Part shown: positions 55,701 to 64,000 of the stretch, one piece after another
Layout: the number at the start of each line of letters is the position of its first letter
How positions within the stretch are numbered: the stretch's first letter is position 1
NCBI GenBank assembly: GCA_030272585.1
Contig: BSYQ01000001.1
Location: 10,989,001-11,053,000, forward strand
Length of the DNA stretch: 64,000 nucleotides
Reading direction: 5' to 3'
DNA from: Bryopsis sp. KO-2023
Lineage: Eukaryota; Chlorophyta; Ulvophyceae; Bryopsidales; Bryopsidaceae
The notes under the pieces: generated by a model
Databases searched by the model: none
Seen by the model: the letters and a program-made list of their open reading frames with translations, nothing else
What the model was told of the DNA's origin: nothing
Position numbers and translations under genes: made by a program

Positions 55701-56612
55701 AGCGTGATCATCTCGGACCGAGACCCGAGGTTCACCAGCCAGTTCTGGAAGGAGCTGTTCCGGTTGCTTGGGTCCTCGTTGAAGATGTCAACAGCGTTCC
55801 ATCCTCAGACTGACGGACAGTCCGAGGTTACAATCCGGACCTTGGAGAACTTTCTACGTCCCTACGTGGAAGCAAGGCCGGACGGGTGGGCGAAACTACT
55901 GAACACGGCCGAGTTCGCAGCTAACAACGCTACGAACGCTTCGACTGGCTACTCGCCGTTCTACCTCATGTACGGCCAGCACCCTCGTGCCCTCGAAGTG
56001 TACCGTCCGAAGTCGATTGTGGAAGCGGCGGACGCAATGGTGGCGCGAATGGATGAGGAGATGAACGAAGCGAAGAAGAACTACAAACTGGCCCAGGACC
56101 GCATGGCAGAGAACGCGAACAGGAAGCGCAGACATGTCGAGTTCCAAGTCGGCCAGGAAGTCTGTCTCCGTTCATCACACATCCCACTGGCGATTACAAA
56201 GCACCTGCCCTCGAAGATTCGAAGAAAGTATGTGGGGCCATTCAAGATCGAGAAGGTGATCTCTCCGGTGGCTTATCGTTTGACGCTACCGAGTACATGG
56301 CGCCTGCATCCCACGTTCCACATCTCAAAGCTGAAGGAGTTCCGTCGTTCGTCCGAGTTCGTACGTGACGTCGAACCAGGACCAGTACTCACGGACGAGT
56401 TGACGGGACAGCTTGAGTACGAGGTGGAGAGCATACTTCGATCAAAGGGAACGGGCAAGCGGAAGAGGTACCTCGTACTATGGAAGGGGTACCCATTACA
56501 TGAGGCGACGTGGGAGCCAGAGGAGAACTTCACGAGTGCGGCTGACCTACTGGCCGACTTCATCGTCAAGGAGGCTCGTACGCGACGCACGCGTGGTCGT
56601 AACCGTACCTGA
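52782..56612 (+). CDS. pol: Pol polyprotein with chromodomain
   Basis: 1,276 aa in one frame. Domains in order: acidic N-terminus; aspartic protease with VDSG (near 53155); reverse transcriptase with [17 protein letters not shown] and the active-site box [11 protein letters not shown] (FLDD in place of the usual YxDD, near 54285); RNase H with [10 protein letters not shown] (near 54735); integrase zinc finger [16 protein letters not shown] (55320-55455); integrase DDE with [16 protein letters not shown] and [11 protein letters not shown] (55530-55850); [16 protein letters not shown] (GPY/F-type module); and a chromodomain with [10 protein letters not shown] and [18 protein letters not shown]. 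The chromodomain probably directs integration through histone marks. The first ATG after gag is at 52782; the real expression mode is unknown. Confidence 0.95.
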   Translation: MDHEERQDDDNDELDFEQPECPTGTRQRRAWTPSDSEVPPMATEVATGEADTSAHLQTSSSGEQDVSDSENGMEPHDDTSTGDEGRSVQDDNFDFMGRAACDGPQGRFTGFEIKIKIGGSPLIAYVDSGSWENYVSGRVQAELDLKMDGANTKRLVMADGTERRTLGRITGAKFRSGETQFRSDFDVFPNMAYDVILGLPWLVAENPTLDFRHRTISVKRGQATLTLPLKFSVRPKPAQVLSVGNAIPTSSSLILRDMQRGECEAVMVVVNDVDDEDDANPPGPEPKATSTKKDVHDSDDVAKVLRPDQPDGIQRLLNMYRRVFASDLPKGTPPIRNGHEFEIELEPGTKPIFRPMYKLSPAELAEVKKQTEYMLDREIIRPSKSPWGAPILFAAKKDGGLRFCIDYRWLNQKTVKNRYPLPLPDELLDRFQGARVFSRLDLRSGYWQMPIRTEDQPKTAFRTRYGHYEYKVVPFGLTNAPPQFMSMINDIFRDFHDQFLVVFLDDLVVYSKTMEEHEEHLRLVLEKLREHGLFAKASKCAFAVSELDFVGHWVTANGISPHRSKTSAVRDWQPLQNVAEVRSFLGLVSYYRRFIREYARIAAPIQMLVKKDVAWQWGPPQQQAFEELKMKLTSAPVLRIPDPAKAYTVVTDASDIALGATLMQEGDDGLQPVAFLSRGLNPAEKKYSAYERELLGISYALAQWRHYLEGAPGGVTVLTDHQPATHFLQQKVLSRTQTRWLKYFQSIMPVIKYIPGRSNVVADALSRRTHISAISEAKISPGEAQAWQDALAEDPILSSIRTKLQAGGSVSDYSLSQDGLLLYTSPNPGALPKVVVPRTKRQVILHDHHDIPMAGHPGVARTADLVSRKYWWRGWRRAVDHYVRTCSTCQVMKTDNAKAKGLLNPLPVPTYKWEQVTTDLMTDLPESQGFTAVAVFVDRLTKFCKFVPCSKEVTAQGYADMFFKHVFPTFGIPSVIISDRDPRFTSQFWKELFRLLGSSLKMSTAFHPQTDGQSEVTIRTLENFLRPYVEARPDGWAKLLNTAEFAANNATNASTGYSPFYLMYGQHPRALEVYRPKSIVEAADAMVARMDEEMNEAKKNYKLAQDRMAENANRKRRHVEFQVGQEVCLRSSHIPLAITKHLPSKIRRKYVGPFKIEKVISPVAYRLTLPSTWRLHPTFHISKLKEFRRSSEFVRDVEPGPVLTDELTGQLEYEVESILRSKGTGKRKRYLVLWKGYPLHEATWEPEENFTSAADLLADFIVKEARTRRTRGRNRT

Positions 56613-56931
56613 AGCAGCGATACCCGTACGAGGAGGGTGGAGACGGATTGAGTGCAAAGTCAGCTCGTCCCAGTGAATGGCCGGTATGGGACGGAACGAG
56701 TTCACTGCCACGAGTCTGACGAGGTGTCTCCAGCTCGTACGAACTGTCATGGACGGACGACACGTCAAGACGTACCGTGAGGTGACGTATGCGAAAGTAA
56801 GGGAATAAGAGAAGGGTAACTGGGGAGGTTATCTACCAGCACTTTGTTATCAACCAGCACCAGATCGGAGAGCAAAAGGGACAGCAGGAAACCAAAAAAG
56901 AAGGCGTGTTCGGACAAGAATCACAGCAGCA
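56613..56931 (+). other. Spacer between pol and ORF3
   Basis: 319 bases with no long ORF. It could hold a splice acceptor or promoter for the downstream ORF; CCAGCACCAG near 56860 and similar sites are possible acceptors, but none is decisive. Confidence 0.35.
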
Positions 56932-58359
56932 ATGGCGACCTTCCTGGAAATGGCTCAGAATATGCAGACGGAGAAGGAGGCGTTGGAACGCAAGTTGGCG
57001 GAGGAGACTGCGAGGGCGGATTCGGCGGAGAAAAAGATCACGGAGTTGGAAGCCGAGTTGGAAAAGGTTAAAGCGGACAAGACGGTCGACGACCTTAAAA
57101 GTGAGCTGGAAAAGATCAAAGGGGAAAAGGATGTGGCCGAGACGGAATTGGCAACGGTCAAGCGTCAGCTCGAGGGCGCCAAGAAGGAGGCGGAGCTGGC
57201 GAGCATGTTGCAACGCGGGGCGCTCGACAGGGAGAGCAGGGAAAAGAAATTGAGGCAGTCCGACGCGAAGGAAGCCCAGGACAGGCTCAAGCTCGTGGTA
57301 CAAACCGCAGCCGAAGTGGATAACCAGCGGGTGGCCAGCATTCGCAGAACCCTCGAGGAGGCTTGGACCAGCATCGACGCCACCCTCACCACAGGCACAG
57401 ATGCCCTCTCAGTCGGACGACCTGCACACGAAGCTTCCGAGGTTGCGCCGACGGTTCCACCGTCCCAGCCATTACAACCCGGTGGCGACGTGAGCAATGA
57501 GGGACCTCTTCTGTCCCCAACAGAACTCTCTGGCTTCCTGGCTACTCCGCGCATCCTTCCACCACCCGAGACCACCACCAAGCCACGTCCAGTGACGCCA
57601 GTACCTCGTCCCGACACATGCGCCAGCAGTGAGGACGAGGGACCACCAGCGGTGTTGGGACAGCCACTTCCAGTGACGTCTCCAGTTCCAAACCGTCCCA
57701 GGACAAAGCGCAATCGCATTGTGGACCCCCGCAGACTACGCCATGGGAAGTTCGTCATGCCAGTCCCAGTGGCTACCGAGACGGTCACCCAGGACGAAAG
57801 TGGGGGAACGTCCATCGACACGACTTCCGCGCCACAACCGGCGAATACTCCAAAAGCGACTCCAAGCACCCCAACGGCGACCACGACGAACCGGACTCCA
57901 ACCCAGGTTACTGGCGGACCAGCGGACGGGGGGGGCATCCCCATATGTCCTGCGTGCTCGGCCACGGGGAGGCCGGTGAGGGAGCTTTACGACCGAGTAA
58001 TCGGTTGTGGGAAGCACCTCACGTGCCTTTCCCATAACGCCGGCCTCCGCCTGGCCGCGCGCGCCGTACGGTTCCACCGTCAGGACGGGTTTTTCCCGGA
58101 ACCGGAGGATATCCTTCAAGACTCGCGTACCCCGATGCTTGGGGATGACGTTGCTTTGGTGCCTGGCTTGGACGAACCATTTCCCGCGAGCGAGTGTCCG
58201 GCCTGCTACAAACGCGAGCTCGGTACGGAGTGGACTGGCCGTTTAAAGGATATCATAAACGGCTATGGGAAAATGTATTACGATCGCACCGGCCTCGAAC
58301 CCCCTCACGTTCCTAAAGGGGGGTCGCGCAAAAGACGCGCACAGGGAGCACCGGAGTGA
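56932..58359 (+). CDS. Extra 3' ORF, coiled coil plus Cys-rich domain
   Basis: 475 aa, in the position where retroviral envelope genes lie, but it has no signal peptide or membrane segment. Residues about 1-130 are a strong coiled coil (repeated Lys/Glu/Leu heptads). A Pro/Thr/Ser-rich linker follows to about 330, with a basic patch (RPRTKRNRIVDPRRLRHGK). The C-terminal part contains paired cysteines (CPACSATG, RVIGCGKHLTC, ECPACYKREL) that look like a zinc-binding module, and it ends KRRAQGAPE. Codon use and GC match gag and pol, so it belongs to the element. Function unknown; a second nucleocapsid-like or host-factor-like protein is possible. Confidence 0.75.
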   Translation: MATFLEMAQNMQTEKEALERKLAEETARADSAEKKITELEAELEKVKADKTVDDLKSELEKIKGEKDVAETELATVKRQLEGAKKEAELASMLQRGALDRESREKKLRQSDAKEAQDRLKLVVQTAAEVDNQRVASIRRTLEEAWTSIDATLTTGTDALSVGRPAHEASEVAPTVPPSQPLQPGGDVSNEGPLLSPTELSGFLATPRILPPPETTTKPRPVTPVPRPDTCASSEDEGPPAVLGQPLPVTSPVPNRPRTKRNRIVDPRRLRHGKFVMPVPVATETVTQDESGGTSIDTTSAPQPANTPKATPSTPTATTTNRTPTQVTGGPADGGGIPICPACSATGRPVRELYDRVIGCGKHLTCLSHNAGLRLAARAVRFHRQDGFFPEPEDILQDSRTPMLGDDVALVPGLDEPFPASECPACYKRELGTEWTGRLKDIINGYGKMYYDRTGLEPPHVPKGGSRKRRAQGAPE

Positions 58360-58661
58360 CTTAATTGGTTTTCTTGTTATGGTTTGGTTTCGTTCGGTAT
58401 TCGGTTCGGGGTTTTTCGTTTCGTGGGTTCTTTTGTGAAAGCGTCGGGGACGCTGTGGAACGGTTTTTCTTTATTGACTTCTTTTTGTGAGTTCGGGTTG
58501 AACAGTATCGAACAGGGTTTTTCGGTTTTATTCTCTTGTGCAGAAACACTGGGACTGGTTGGGACAAACATTCGAACAGTTATTTGGGTTATTTTGGTGT
58601 AACGATTACGGAGATGAACTGTCGGCTTCGCGGGACGCGAAGTCGTGGGGGGGGGACTAGT
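58360..58661 (+). other. Retrotransposon 3' region and purine tract
   Basis: T-rich sequence after ORF3. Just before the 3' LTR is the G-rich stretch AGTCGTGGGGGGGGGACTAGT (first 20 bases 58641-58660), with the run of G at about 58646-58655 as the likely polypurine primer for plus-strand synthesis. Confidence 0.65.
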
Positions 58662-58839
58662 TGATATGATCCTCTGACTCACTAGTCCGTCCAGAAGTTA
58701 CAGCTGGACGGGGACGGTTCGAGATGTGAGATCTCGTACCGTCCCAGAGGCCATATAACGCGGACCAGCGTTCCCCACCGCAGTTCTTTCCTTTCGCAGT
58801 TAAACTCTTGTCTCGGTCTGTGACCTCGCGTTCATATCA
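58662..58839 (+). repeat. 3' LTR of Ty3/gypsy element
   Basis: 178 bp, TGATATG to CATATCA, the same as 50063-50240 by eye. Followed by the second GGCGA target duplication at 58840-58844. Confidence 0.95.
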
Positions 58840-59442
58840 GGCGATCAACGAGTGGCTGGACAGACAAGGTCTGAACAAAACAAATGTGGGCTGGTCAAGT
58901 GTTTGTCCTTCAACTGACCCTGGCGGCACAGTGAGAGAAGAAGCAGGGGTCCTGATCGTGAATCGCTTTGTGTATTGCAGGGTGGTCGTGGCGATCAATC
59001 TCAAGGAATAAACGGAGGCGAGCCGTGTTGACAGAAATGATGAATTTGCACATACTTCCTCCCTTACCTTTCACGGAGGCCGTGTGGACGGCGCCTTTCT
59101 TCTTATCTGGAAATCAAGTTCCGACTCTTTCGGCTCGATTCGGCCCATTGTACGTCAGGACGAACGCGCAAGAAGTGAGCTTCGTCGGGCCTTACAATTC
59201 TGTCGGTTCGTTATTGGTCGGCGAAAGGGAGGCATGCAAGGTAAACAGGGGGTTCGAGCATTCCATCTAGATGAAGACTGCCTCCGACGCTGTTCACGAA
59301 AACAATCCACTGCACCTCATCTTGAGCTGGGGTCCTCTTCCTCCATTTTTTGTAGCAACATTCGCATTGTCCTGTTGCGCTGTAGGGATTTGTTTATATC
59401 GTGGACGGAGTCTTCTCCAGCGTCGACCCGTCCAGACTCTAG

Positions 59443-60056
59443 CACTTAATGTGGAATAGACAATGTCTTGGGCAAAGATGTATCAGAAGCACGGAAGGCC
59501 TGTTTATGGGTGTAACATCATTATATTTTTTGTAGGGAACGAATTCTGAAATAGGTGTTTTGAATGAGTCAATGAATGGATCCTGCTTAATAATGTAAAA
59601 AGGGGTAGGAGGATTGTGCAAATGTTTTCTTTCAACAGGTCCAATACGAATATTGCTTCGTTATGTCTATAACGATCGTTATGAGCAGTTCGAGAAATGA
59701 TGGGAGGGTGGGAGATCGTTCGCCAGGGTGGCGAGAATCTATAGTTTAGGTGGTGTGGGTTAGAGTATTTAGTACTCAGCTGTGGGGTATTCAAACATCT
59801 TTCTCTTCCCCCCCCCCCAGCCCTTGTGGTTTCTTATTATTTGGTTAATAGGTGTTTCTTGTTTTGTATTATTTAGTGGTATTATTTGGTGGTTTGGTTA
59901 GTGTGGTATTTTTGATGTGCTATTTGTTTTCGCTCGTACCTGGGGTACAATGAATGTCCTGACAATGGCAATTTGTTTAAAAAAAAAAAACACGCTTATT
60001 ATCAAGGGAAGAATTTCGATAAACCATAATGATACTACATGCTTCAAGATTTTGGG
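59443..60056. other. Intergenic, homopolymer runs
   Basis: No exon seen. A C run lies at 59810-59818 and an A run at 59979-59990. It contains the presumed FAS1 3' UTR. Confidence 0.45.
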
Positions 60057-60569
60057 TTAACCCTCTTGAAGAGTCTGGGTTTGTGGCAAATAAATAAATG
60101 TAATGTTTTGCTTACTAGGAATGTAAGCAACACCCCCCCCTTTTTTATCGCCTTTGGTGGCTGAATTATTGAATCGCATGGCGTAAGTTATGCCGCGTAA
60201 CTCGAGAGCTTCGATTTCAAAGTGGAGGTGGGGAGTGTCAACGACCGTGAACTTGGTTTGTTTCACAGCTTGCTCACGTTTCCAGGGGAGTGAGACAACT
60301 TTAAAATATTTCGGGGAATGTTGCAGGTCTATCTATATATTTTGGGCGTTTGACTGCACACCTATTGATACTGATACACAGGAGCACGACAGGATGCCTT
60401 GGAACTCTTTCTTCAGTTTCCACTTTAGGCTCAGTGCACTTACGAATTTGCCTGGTGGATATGTCTGAGATTCACAGATTTGAAACATCACACAGAGCCT
60501 TCTTCCAAGTCTTTTGTTACAAGTTATTGTCTCCTCAGATAATTCTGCCATTCCCAATTGCAGGTTCAT
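60057..60569 (-). CDS. Unrecognised gene, two probable exons
   Basis: Two adjoining minus-strand segments look coding. 60450-60569 (MNLQLGMAELSEET to YPPGKF) ends at a GTAAGT donor. 60057-60339, after a TATATAG acceptor, reads IDLQHSPKYFKVVSLPWK and then HLHFEIEALELRGITYAM, ending at a stop at 60057 (or at a GTAAGC donor near 60113). The joined reading has ordinary soluble-protein composition. More exons may lie upstream to about 61.3 kb. No family recognised. Confidence 0.35.
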
Positions 60570-61414
60570 TCCTCTTCCCTAATTCTATGCCAAAATGACT
60601 ATTTTCTATTCCCTTTTAATCTAGTTTTCAATATTGATACAAGAGGTGCTTGCTAGTGTTGAGTCGAGCTGACCACTCCCTCCTTTTTTTCTCAGCACAT
60701 TGACTCCTTTTTGCTAAAAATACATGTTCAAATCATGTTTTTGTTCTCATCGCTGGACCATTCCTCATATGCCTGCGGAAAAAAGACATCGTGGAGTAAG
60801 AACACACAAAGTTGTCGACAAAGCTTTATAATTATAAAGCCCGTTATAACGGGCTATTGTTCATTGAATAAGTGCCAGAAGGTCTTATGACGGTGTTTCG
60901 CTCTTTCAATCACAAGGAGAAACAATATTCTCCTCCACAACGTGATTTTATGTTCGTTGAATCGCAAGATAACGCTACAGAGGAGGAAGGCAACAGCAGA
61001 TACCCCATGTTTCCCGATTTGACAGCGCTCGTCTCTTTTTTCATGATGTTGGGATCCCGTGAACCTTGAATTTCGTTGCCCAACTTAACACAGAATGGCA
61101 GGATAAAGGGATGCTGGTCGTTGTGTCTCAGCCTTTTTGCATAGGATGTTTGTGTCTACAACAATGAGAAGAGAAAAAAAAGCAGTTTGGTTTTTTGGGG
61201 AGTTCTCTGTGGCCTGAGGTTTTTAAGAAGAGACATTCCCAGGCCGAATTCTGCCAGCATCATCATTTCTCGACCATGATCATCCCCCCAATGGTGCTTG
61301 ATTGATTTGAAGCTTCTGACGTCTCGTGGCGGGCTGCTTTTGTCTCTGATCCTCAACACTAGATTTCAGCATTTCGTGAGGGTGGTTTTCTGGAAAGAAC
61401 AGAGCGCTGGCAGA
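60570..61414. other. Region with two overlapping palindromes
   Basis: No firmly supported exon; it may contain upstream exons of the minus-strand gene at 60057-60569 and the promoter of the complex I subunit. The palindromes at 60823-60855 are listed separately. Confidence 0.4.
60823..60855. repeat. Two overlapping perfect 18-bp palindromes
   Basis: GCTTTATAATTATAAAGC (60823-60840) and AGCCCGTTATAACGGGCT (60838-60855) are each exact palindromes sharing three bases. They could be dimer binding sites, a cruciform-prone site or a tiny foldback remnant. Confidence 0.7.
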
Positions 61415-61711
61415 ATGTCGTTATCTATGAGAGGCTTATCGCGCGTGGCCGGCAGTGCGCTACGAAATAACGTTTCTAAGGGACAGCAGACGCGCTCGGT
61501 TGGCGATTTGCCGTGCAAGACGACCCCAGCAGTGGAAGAGTGGTCAACCCATCGAGAGAACCTGGAAAAATACTTCGTTTTCACTCCCAAGAACCTTGCG
61601 ACCATCGGCGCGACTTGCGTTTTGTTCCCTTACGTGGTGTACAACCTGATTATAGCGGATTTCAACAAAAAGGACGATGTTTATGGGCGAAAGCGCAGGG
61701 ACTATATGTGA
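61415..61711 (+). CDS. NDUFB4: Complex I subunit B15/NDUFB4-like
   Basis: 98 aa, intronless. The C-terminal part (VEEWSTHRENLEKYFVFTPK, one membrane helix ATIGATCVLFPYVVYNLII, then a charged tail with DDVYGRKRRDYM) matches the plant NDUFB4/B15 pattern: EEW.s.RENLE, one helix, KDF....D...GRp.R. About 35 N-terminal residues rich in Arg and Ser (MSLSMRGLSRVAGSALRN) may act in mitochondrial import and are longer than in land-plant proteins. Accessory subunit of the membrane arm of NADH dehydrogenase. The start was chosen as the first ATG giving this N-terminus; 61298 is in the same frame but unlikely. Confidence 0.7.
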   Translation: MSLSMRGLSRVAGSALRNNVSKGQQTRSVGDLPCKTTPAVEEWSTHRENLEKYFVFTPKNLATIGATCVLFPYVVYNLIIADFNKKDDVYGRKRRDYM

Positions 61712-63085
61712 GGTTGGCGCTGAAAAGGAAACGCTGTTTCTCGGCTGAGCTACTGTAAACAAAAACAGCAAAGGTTATCTCGCCTCGCGTTACAGAAATA
61801 TGTTCGTTTATCGCTCTGTTGACGTCTTTTCTTGCCCTGTTTGAGTCAGCTTTGACGTCTGTGGGGTTTTCGGCTGGGGTGGTACATTTTCTGACTTATG
61901 TGAAGGAGTTCCCAAACGATTGGCAGGGAGTGGTTTTGCAGGCTCTGACCTTTGGATGGGTTGACGATTAGAAAGCTCCTTATAAAGCTGAAAAAGGCAA
62001 GATTATTTGGTGCCTTTTCATTCTTCTTTTTTGGGGGGGAGGAAGTATGGTGTGGATTAGTTTGGGGGCAGAATGAATTGTTTGTCCAAAGAAAAAGAGG
62101 GCTGGAACCTGCGGTTGAGGAGAGACTTGACCTACGGGGCTGTTTTCATACTGAAGTCGGAGGTTGGGTTTCTTTTCGGAAGAATTCCAATTGTGTATGT
62201 GTCCCAGGTTTTCTAAGTTTCATAGTGTAGATTATCGCACCTGGAACCAAATCAACATGCCAGGATCGATGCCATTTGACGACTGGCCAAACCCCGTGCC
62301 CCATCCCTTTTTGCAAATCAACGAGTTGACCTTGATGAATTAATATGTACTGGGTGATATATATGCCGATGAAAATATTGACACAGGCCGAAAAGAAAGG
62401 GAAAGAAGCCTTCCGCCAGTTTTACCAAATGAAACTAAGCCGTTTCTTTGTCAAGAAGGCCTTGCAGCCCAAGCAACCTCTCCTGGGATTCCTGCCTTTT
62501 GATCTGAAACTACTGCAGGGAAACGTCTGACATCTCAATCCTTTCCTGGTCTGAAAAGCACTCTCAAAGGGACTACGAAAGTGTCTCCAATAGAATTGCA
62601 GATTTTGCGGGAATTCATCCTCCGAAACTGGGAATTTGCCTTTTCCTTTCACTTTCAAGCCACTAGAAGAATCATCCGAGTGCAGGGGAGATATCACATA
62701 CTTGCATGGACTATCTTATCCCCCACAAGCAGCATAAATTTTTTTTCATTCTCAAGAAATTGGGTTGGGGATCTGGTGTGGCGACCGTCCTTTGGACCAG
62801 CATGTCCGCGGCGTTTGCATTCTCGGCTGCGAAACTACCGAACCGATTTTTTGTCCAGTCTTGTCTCGATTCGTAATCAAAGTATCTTTGCTCCGGATTC
62901 CACGCCTTTTTCCAAAAAGGCCTCCTCTGTCGCACCAATTCATCTCTTTTCGTCGTCACTTTTTCGCACGTGGCGTCGGAACGCTCTTCGCGATTGCTTA
63001 ACAAGGCGCGTGTGGGCGGCAGCCACTGCTATTTCTCCGTCTTGTTCCCCGCTCTTTCCATTCCTCCAGCTCAGATTTGGCAAAG
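61712..63085. promoter_or_regulatory. Region upstream of plastid PGK
   Basis: About 1.4 kb without a supported exon. The last 100 bases are pyrimidine-rich (TCCGTCTTGTTCCCCGCTCTTTCC and similar), as often seen in 5' leaders of highly expressed genes. A plus ORF crossing 62581-63144 is not conserved-looking. Confidence 0.4.
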
Positions 63086-64000
63086 ATGGCTCTCACCGCC
63101 CCCTTGACCATTGGAGTCGCTCCTGCCACCCGCGTGCAGGGTAGGCGCATCCCTCAGAGGGCCAGAGCTGTCCGCGCTACCCGCATGGCCAACCTCTCCG
63201 GCTCCGCCAGCGTGTTCGACGCCGCAACCGTTCGCGGACGTCGCTCCGCCGACAGGGCCTCCCGCATGGTCGTGTCCATGGCAAAGAAGTCCGTTGGTAA
63301 CCTTACCGAGGGCGACTTGAAGGGAAAGAAGGTGTTCGTGCGTGCTGATCTGAACGTGCCCCTCGATGGAAGCGATATCACTGACGACACCCGAATCAGG
63401 GCTGCCGTCCCAACTCTGAAGTACCTTTTGGACAACGGCGCCAAGGTCCTCCTGACCTCTCACTTGGTGCGTATCTTTGATCTGGCCCAGGGAGACTTTT
63501 TCGTCGCGCCGAGTTGCTTTTCCGTGCTTGTAACGTTTCTAGATCCGTTGTCATTGACGCGCCCGTATTGAACAGACCGCAGTTTCTGTATGTTGCCCAG
63601 CCGTTTTGAATATCTGCGAGTGTCGTAACAGGGTCGCCCAAAGGACGGACCCGAGGACAAGTTCAGGTTGAACCCTGTCGTGCCCCGTCTTTCCGAGCTC
63701 CTCGGAAAGCCCGTCCAGAAGGTCGACGACTGCATTGGTGACGCTGTCTCCACCGCTGTCGACAGCATGGGCGACGGCGAGGTAAACCTGCGTTTCAGCT
63801 CTATCGCTGCCTCTGGAGTGGTTGCGTCCTGCGTTGAGATCTTACTGAGATCGGATTTCGTGATATGTTGCAGCTCCTTCTCTTGGAGAATGTCAGGTTC
63901 TACAAGGAGGAGACCAAGAACGAGGCTGGATTTGCTGAGAAAGTGCGTTAAGCCAATTTGCAGCAATTTAGATACAGAAATCAAAGCACAGTGCCAAGAA
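63086..64000 (+). CDS. PGK1: Plastid phosphoglycerate kinase, 3'-truncated by window
   Basis: Interconverts 3-phosphoglycerate and 1,3-bisphosphoglycerate in the Calvin cycle. Exons 63086-63466, 63632-63781, 63874-63942 are in phase and continue past the window. About 75 N-terminal residues rich in Ala, Arg, Ser and Val form a plastid transit peptide ([20 protein letters not shown]). The mature protein begins near [23 protein letters not shown] motifs: [11 protein letters not shown] (substrate Asp and Asn), [16 protein letters not shown], and LLTSHLGRPK, split by intron 1 between Leu and Gly. [13 protein letters not shown] follows. High GC and strong third-position bias suggest high expression. 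Confidence 0.95.

Larger units (their letters stand above)
50063..58839 (+). mobile_element. Complete Ty3/gypsy chromovirus-type retrotransposon
   Basis: 8,777 bp with two 178-bp LTRs that appear identical, a 5-bp target duplication GGCGA, a primer-binding site, gag, pol (protease, RT, RNase H, integrase, chromodomain), an additional 3' ORF and a purine tract before the 3' LTR. All ORFs are open. Domain order with integrase after RNase H, plus the C-terminal chromodomain, assigns it to Ty3/gypsy chromoviruses. Identical LTRs and intact ORFs indicate a very recent insertion, probably from an active family. It lies in sense orientation inside an exon of a FAS1 gene. Element genes are visibly more GC-rich than most host genes around it. 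Confidence 0.95.
49346..59442 (+). pseudogene. Secreted FAS1 (fasciclin) protein gene, split by retrotransposon
   Basis: Exon 49346-49406 is a signal peptide (MAPARVIVFTALLLQLSLQL). Exon 49595-49735 is Cys-rich with a C..Q..FGKC pattern. Exon 3 begins at 49892 with EGYCQITCGRCDCC across the junction and then enters a FAS1 domain (TFRQVLEAGGLSDFI and TMMSLLAPRPGA). At 50062 the frame is cut by a Ty3/gypsy element. It resumes at 58845 with INEWLDRQGLNKT, the expected continuation of the FAS1 H1 segment. Exon about 58981-59240 (LTEMMNLHILPPL) and exon 59386-59442 (GFVYIVDGVFSSVDP, the FAS1 end) finish the protein. Apart from the insertion no other lesion is seen. FAS1 proteins are adhesion and cell-wall glycoproteins. 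This allele is probably null unless the element is spliced out. Confidence 0.8.

Noticed and set aside
57165..57965. 266-codon minus-strand ORF under ORF3
   Set aside because: Antisense of the Pro/Thr-rich linker of ORF3; composition is explained by that region.
56932..58359. ORF3 as a retroviral-type envelope
   Set aside because: No signal peptide, no transmembrane helix and no cleavage-like site. A coiled coil plus cysteine pairs does not fit an envelope.
60872..61069. 65-codon plus-strand ORF
   Set aside because: No family features. The opposite strand is also open there and may belong to the weak minus-strand gene, so neither is supported.

Overview
The window is nuclear DNA of a photosynthetic eukaryote, most likely a green-lineage (chlorophyte or streptophyte) alga. 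The evidence is spliceosomal introns throughout (about 40 to 500 nt, GT-AG with two GC-AG cases), a plastid-type phosphoglycerate kinase with an N-terminal transit peptide, a plant-type complex I B15 subunit, a secreted FAS1 protein with an alga-like Cys-rich head, and a chromodomain Ty3/gypsy element. The species is inferred, not proven. Gene models were spliced by eye from GT/AG signals, codon phase and protein-family conservation, so start codons and first or last exons are the least certain parts.

Layout. 14-7.7 kb (-): a large multi-exon NB-ARC plus TPR protein, an NLR-like STAND ATPase. 8.3-11.3 kb (+): ABC1/ADCK-type kinase. 12.2-15.0 kb (+): RIO2 kinase. 16.9-20.5 kb (-): kinesin with an N-terminal motor. 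20.7-21.4 kb (-): small membrane or secreted protein. 21.6-21.9 kb: palindromic Harbinger-like MITE. 22.5-24.1 kb (+): CAF1/POP2 deadenylase. 24.1-26.7 kb: low-complexity spacer. 26.7-28.2 kb (-) and 37.6-39.2 kb (+): two intact PCNA genes in inverted orientation. They enclose NTAQ1 (-), IST3/RBMX2 (+), proteasome alpha-5 (+) and a predicted mitochondrial membrane protein (-), plus a second MITE. 39.9-40.9 kb (+): intronless PD-(D/E)XK nuclease of the type found in large DNA viruses. 41.9-43.3 kb (-): secreted Spondin_N protein. 44.2-46.6 kb (-): USP39/Sad1. 47.7-48.8 kb (+): unrecognised acidic protein with a basic tail. 49.3-59.4 kb (+): secreted FAS1 protein gene split by an 8,777-bp Ty3/gypsy element (50063-58839). 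The element has LTRs that look identical, a 5-bp target duplication, gag, pol with chromodomain, and an extra 3' ORF. 61.4-61.7 kb (+): NDUFB4-like complex I subunit. 63.1 kb to the window end (+): plastid PGK, 3'-truncated.

Most genes are housekeeping functions with no operon-like logic: DNA replication, mRNA splicing and decay, ribosome biogenesis, proteolysis and N-degron processing, respiration and carbon metabolism. Several pairs are head-to-head with short shared promoter regions (NB-ARC/ABC1, NTAQ1/IST3, mitochondrial protein/PCNA-2, USP39/acidic protein). The unusual content is the patchy identity of the inverted PCNA pair, the young retrotransposon with an env-position non-envelope ORF inside a FAS1 exon, the NB-ARC-TPR protein, the virus-type nuclease, and two well-delimited non-autonomous DNA transposons.
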